8,063 nt of DNA, from assembly GCA_003233295.1 (NCBI GenBank), contig QILJ01000505.1:1-8063 (forward strand), given 5' to 3'. The position numbers and the translations under genes were made by a program. The stretch is from Ignavibacteria bacterium (GTDB lineage Bacteria; Bacteroidota; Ignavibacteria; Ignavibacteriales; Melioribacteraceae). The notes under the pieces are model-generated. The model did not search any database, was not told where the DNA came from, and saw nothing but the letters and a program-made list of their open reading frames with translations. Below, piece after piece: positions 5,375 through 8,063 of the stretch (position 1 is its first letter; every line of letters begins with the position of its first letter).

Positions 5375-8063
5375 TAAAACCTAAAACTTAAACCTAGTCT
5401 TACATTTCTTCTAGTTAAATATCTCGCCGGATTAAACGGATAAGGCGATATTGGCGCCTGCAAATCGGGATACAAAGGGTCATTCCAAGTTGAAGGAGTC
5501 GGATCTCCATATTCATAAGCTTTACCGGTTGTCGGATTAATAATTTGTGCATTCTGTTTATCGAATAGGTTATTAACTTCAACGATGAATGTAATTGTTA
5601 TCTTTCCTACTCTGAATGATTTTTCAAAATTCAAATCCAACCAGAGCCAATCCGCTCCAACGGAACTATTTCGATTGCTTCTATCATATTCATACTGCGG
5701 TCTTCCGTCAGTTTCATAAGCGCCGGTAAATAGATATTGAGTATATCTTCTGCCCGACTCAAAAAATAGTCTCATATAAAAGTTATAGTCGTCAAGAATA
5801 CCTTCACCAAAACCAAAAAGCGGTTCACCTTTGGGAACATAGAAATTCAGTGATGCAAAAGTCGTGATCGGTCTATCCCATATCATATGGATCTCTTTAA
5901 TATCCTCATCAAGCTCCCCTCTAAGTATCAGCACACCTTGATCAGCAGAAGAACTCTTACCGGTAATCGTTGCATAACTGAATGAGAACAATCCGGTGAA
6001 CCATTTCCCTATTCGTTTCTTATACTCGATCTCTACACCTCTGGAGCGGGCATAATCAAGGTTCGCATACGTTATGAATGATTGGCTGGTAAATCTTGCT
6101 GACTGCACTTTAGCGGTTCTTGTACTAACATAATCAAAAATATCTTTGTAGTATGCAGTAACCGTGAGAACATCATTCATAGAGAATTGGGTCTTTAATC
6201 CTAATTCATAAGCAACAGTTGTTTCGGGATTTAGATTCGGATTTCCAAAACGCTGGAATGAAGACTGTGCATTTGTCGGTGACAGTTTGGCATAAACATA
6301 CTCCGGACGGGGCCATTTACTGAAATGTCCATACGAAAAGAATAGCATCTGATTATCAGAGACCGGATGAGAAATTCCAATTCTTGGGCTAAGTCTCATC
6401 TTAAATCTTTGACCATTAAACCATTTATATGTCTCGTCGTAATACTTATCTCTAATTGCATCAGGAATAGTAACAACAACGGGATTTGCCACGGCATCAT
6501 CAACATATTTACCGGGGAACCAATAGTCGAGGCGCAAACCGAAGTTCAGTATCATTCCGCTGAAATTGATATTATCCTGAGCATAAAAGGCACCAACCGC
6601 GGGATGAACTTTGTAAATATCATTGTTCATTCCCAATTCGCCTATCCACGGACGATAGATATCAACTACCTGCATTTCCTGGAATGCCATATAGAGACCG
6701 GCTTTAAATTTATTCTTCTCATCAAAGAAACTTGTAATATCTCCCTTAATTGAAAATTCATCGGTGTAATGATCTCTCCATGTATTAGGATTTCCGACGT
6801 CCCAAAAACCGTCTCCGGGAATTACTCCTATTGTATCTCTATCAAGATTATAGTATTCAATCGGGAAGGTTACAATATCCTTTCTCTCGGTATAATCGTA
6901 ATAGTATCTGCCGTTAGCATCCGCACGCAGATTGGAGAAAAACTTATTTATTTTCAGTTCGTAAAATGTTTTTGCATTAATAGTGTGTGTCCAGCTAAGG
7001 CTATTGAAATAGTTAACATGAGTAAATGTATTAGCGCTGTCTAAAATTTTCTGGAAAGGATACTGATAACCCGGACTCGGTTCAACATACTCTAAATTTG
7101 ATTGAAGTGATTGTGAATTCTGATTTATATTCACCGATTGATTATACGAGTATGATAATTTTTTTGTAGGAGAAATTCTATAAGTAAGTTTCCCCATCCA
7201 GTACCAAGTGTTTGAAGCTTTAGGAGCAAACCTTGTTCCTCCAAATGTAGAAGAATACAATTGTTTAGCAGTAGGCTTATAGTAGCCTTGTGTAATACCA
7301 TCGGTTAAACCCATATAAAAACTTCCAAAAAAGGTTAACTCTCCAGGAATTTGAAGCCCAATAGCAGGCAATAAATATTTTGTGATCGGTTCCGGACCAG
7401 ATAAGTTGGCTTCAAAAATTTCCACATTGAAAACGTGATTGGATTCGCCATTGCCAAAATTATCCCGTTTGTAAGCAGTATAACCGGAGTAGAAATCTTT
7501 TCCCTCCCTTGTTTTAACATTAATAACACCTGATGTTGCCTGTCCGTACTCTGCATTAAATCCACCTGTTATCACTTCTACTTCTTCTATTGCATTTGCA
7601 CTAAGTTCAAGCCCGAAACCCGTGCCTGACAAAGGATCCTGAACGGAAACACCGTCAAGCAGGTAAGCACTTTCGTATGCCCTTCCGCCGCGGATGTGAA
7701 TTGCATTATCAGACTTTACCACACCCGCTTGTTGAGTTACCACATCTTTAATATTTTCAATTACCGCATTTTCAATATCTTTTCTGCTTACAGTGGTTTT
7801 ACTTTGAGTTTCTTCAACATCCATAAGTGGTTTCTCACCCACAACTATCACATCTTGTCCAATTGTAAGCGATGTCTCCTCAAGTTCAACATCGAGTTTT
7901 GTCGTTCTATTCGCTTCAATCACAATGCCCGTGAACTTCATAGCTTTGTATCCGATAAAGGAAACAGAAATGGTATACGTTCCGGGGGAAATATTTTTTA
8001 TTTCATAATTTCCATCACCATCGGTAGCAGCGCCGTAGTATGTTCCTTCAATCAATAGATTAA
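5374..8063 (-). CDS. TonB-dependent outer-membrane receptor, 5' end outside the window
   Basis: The reading frame is open to the right edge (NLLIEGTYYGAATDGDG...), so the start, signal peptide and first strands of the N-terminal domain are missing; the TTG at 8055-8053 is internal. About 895 residues are visible. Numbering from that TTG, residues 1-60 are the end of a carboxypeptidase-regulatory-like beta-sandwich (DGDGNYEIKNISPGTYTISV). Residues 66-77 (GQDVIVVGEKPL) are a TonB-box-like linker. Residues 78-185 are the plug, with IHIRGGRAYESAYLLDGV and GGFNAEYGQATSGVINVKTR. The rest is the beta-barrel, ending in the aromatic residue of LGLSFRF. Such receptors use proton-motive energy passed by TonB/ExbBD to import bulky substrates, or act with surface machinery. 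The substrate cannot be read from sequence. It is the first gene of the same-strand cluster visible here. Confidence 0.93.
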   Translation of the reverse strand, partial: NLLIEGTYYGAATDGDGNYEIKNISPGTYTISVSFIGYKAMKFTGIVIEANRTTKLDVELEETSLTIGQDVIVVGEKPLMDVEETQSKTTVSRKDIENAVIENIKDVVTQQAGVVKSDNAIHIRGGRAYESAYLLDGVSVQDPLSGTGFGLELSANAIEEVEVITGGFNAEYGQATSGVINVKTREGKDFYSGYTAYKRDNFGNGESNHVFNVEIFEANLSGPEPITKYLLPAIGLQIPGELTFFGSFYMGLTDGITQGYYKPTAKQLYSSTFGGTRFAPKASNTWYWMGKLTYRISPTKKLSYSYNQSVNINQNSQSLQSNLEYVEPSPGYQYPFQKILDSANTFTHVNYFNSLSWTHTINAKTFYELKINKFFSNLRADANGRYYYDYTERKDIVTFPIEYYNLDRDTIGVIPGDGFWDVGNPNTWRDHYTDEFSIKGDITSFFDEKNKFKAGLYMAFQEMQVVDIYRPWIGELGMNNDIYKVHPAVGAFYAQDNINFSGMILNFGLRLDYWFPGKYVDDAVANPVVVTIPDAIRDKYYDETYKWFNGQRFKMRLSPRIGISHPVSDNQMLFFSYGHFSKWPRPEYVYAKLSPTNAQSSFQRFGNPNLNPETTVAYELGLKTQFSMNDVLTVTAYYKDIFDYVSTRTAKVQSARFTSQSFITYANLDYARSRGVEIEYKKRIGKWFTGLFSFSYATITGKSSSADQGVLILRGELDEDIKEIHMIWDRPITTFASLNFYVPKGEPLFGFGEGILDDYNFYMRLFFESGRRYTQYLFTGAYETDGRPQYEYDRSNRNSSVGADWLWLDLNFEKSFRVGKITITFIVEVNNLFDKQNAQIINPTTGKAYEYGDPTPSTWNDPLYPDLQAPISPYPFNPARYLTRRNVRLGLSFRF

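Noticed and set aside
6367..7044. Plus-strand open frames of 91-128 codons opposite the TonB receptor
   Set aside because: They are antisense to strongly conserved receptor sequence and have no recognisable protein character.
7684..7694. TCCGC-C-GCGGA palindrome in the TonB receptor gene
   Set aside because: It encodes part of the IRGGR stretch that is conserved in TonB plug domains, so codon choice explains it; it is not an insertion.
1..8063. CRISPR arrays, tRNA or rRNA genes, prophage genes
   Set aside because: No regularly spaced repeats, tRNA-like cloverleaf or rRNA sequence was recognised on reading both strands.

Overview
The window looks like a piece of a Bacteroidota/Chlorobiota-lineage genome, most likely Ignavibacteria or a close relative. 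The reasons are its AT-rich composition, the absence of strong Shine-Dalgarno sites, a large TonB-dependent receptor with a carboxypeptidase-regulatory-like N-terminus, a PorV/PorQ-family outer-membrane protein, and a secreted protein ending in a type IX secretion (T9SS) C-terminal domain with the NYPNPFNPSTTIRYSIP signature typical of Ignavibacteria proteins. This placement is inferred from protein style; no taxonomic marker gene is present.

All genes lie on the minus strand, so transcription runs from high to low coordinates. In that order they are: (1) a TonB-dependent receptor whose 5' end lies beyond the right edge (5374-8063); (2) a small four-helix-bundle protein of the S23/IVP family in AT-rich flanks (4955-5323); (3) a PorV/PorQ-family beta-barrel protein (3893-4873); (4) an NHL-repeat lipoprotein broken into three reading frames by two apparent single-base insertions (2848-3893); (5) a 783-residue secreted protein with an OB-fold-like domain, an Fn3-like domain, two intact phospholipase D HKD motifs and a T9SS sorting domain (488-2839). 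The gene pairs 3/4 and 4/5 are packed tightly (1-base overlap and 8-base gap). That suggests one transcription unit, into which the four-helix-bundle gene may have been inserted.

Twelve bases past the stop of the last gene begins a decayed IS256-family insertion sequence (1 to about 475). It has a probable terminal inverted repeat, a long leader hairpin, the N-terminal ~61 residues of the transposase, and then, after a large internal deletion and a frame change, the C-terminal region running off the left edge.

A plausible but unproven reading is an outer-membrane/cell-surface module: a receptor, a PorV-like barrel, a surface lipoprotein with a propeller fold, and a T9SS-exported PLD-superfamily enzyme that may cleave nucleic acid or phospholipid. 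The most unusual sequence-level signals are two GC-rich palindromes lying in frame within the T9SS domain of the PLD protein. They resemble small palindromic elements that insert into coding sequence. Next in interest are the double frameshift in the NHL lipoprotein and an in-frame 14-codon leader ORF before the four-helix-bundle gene.
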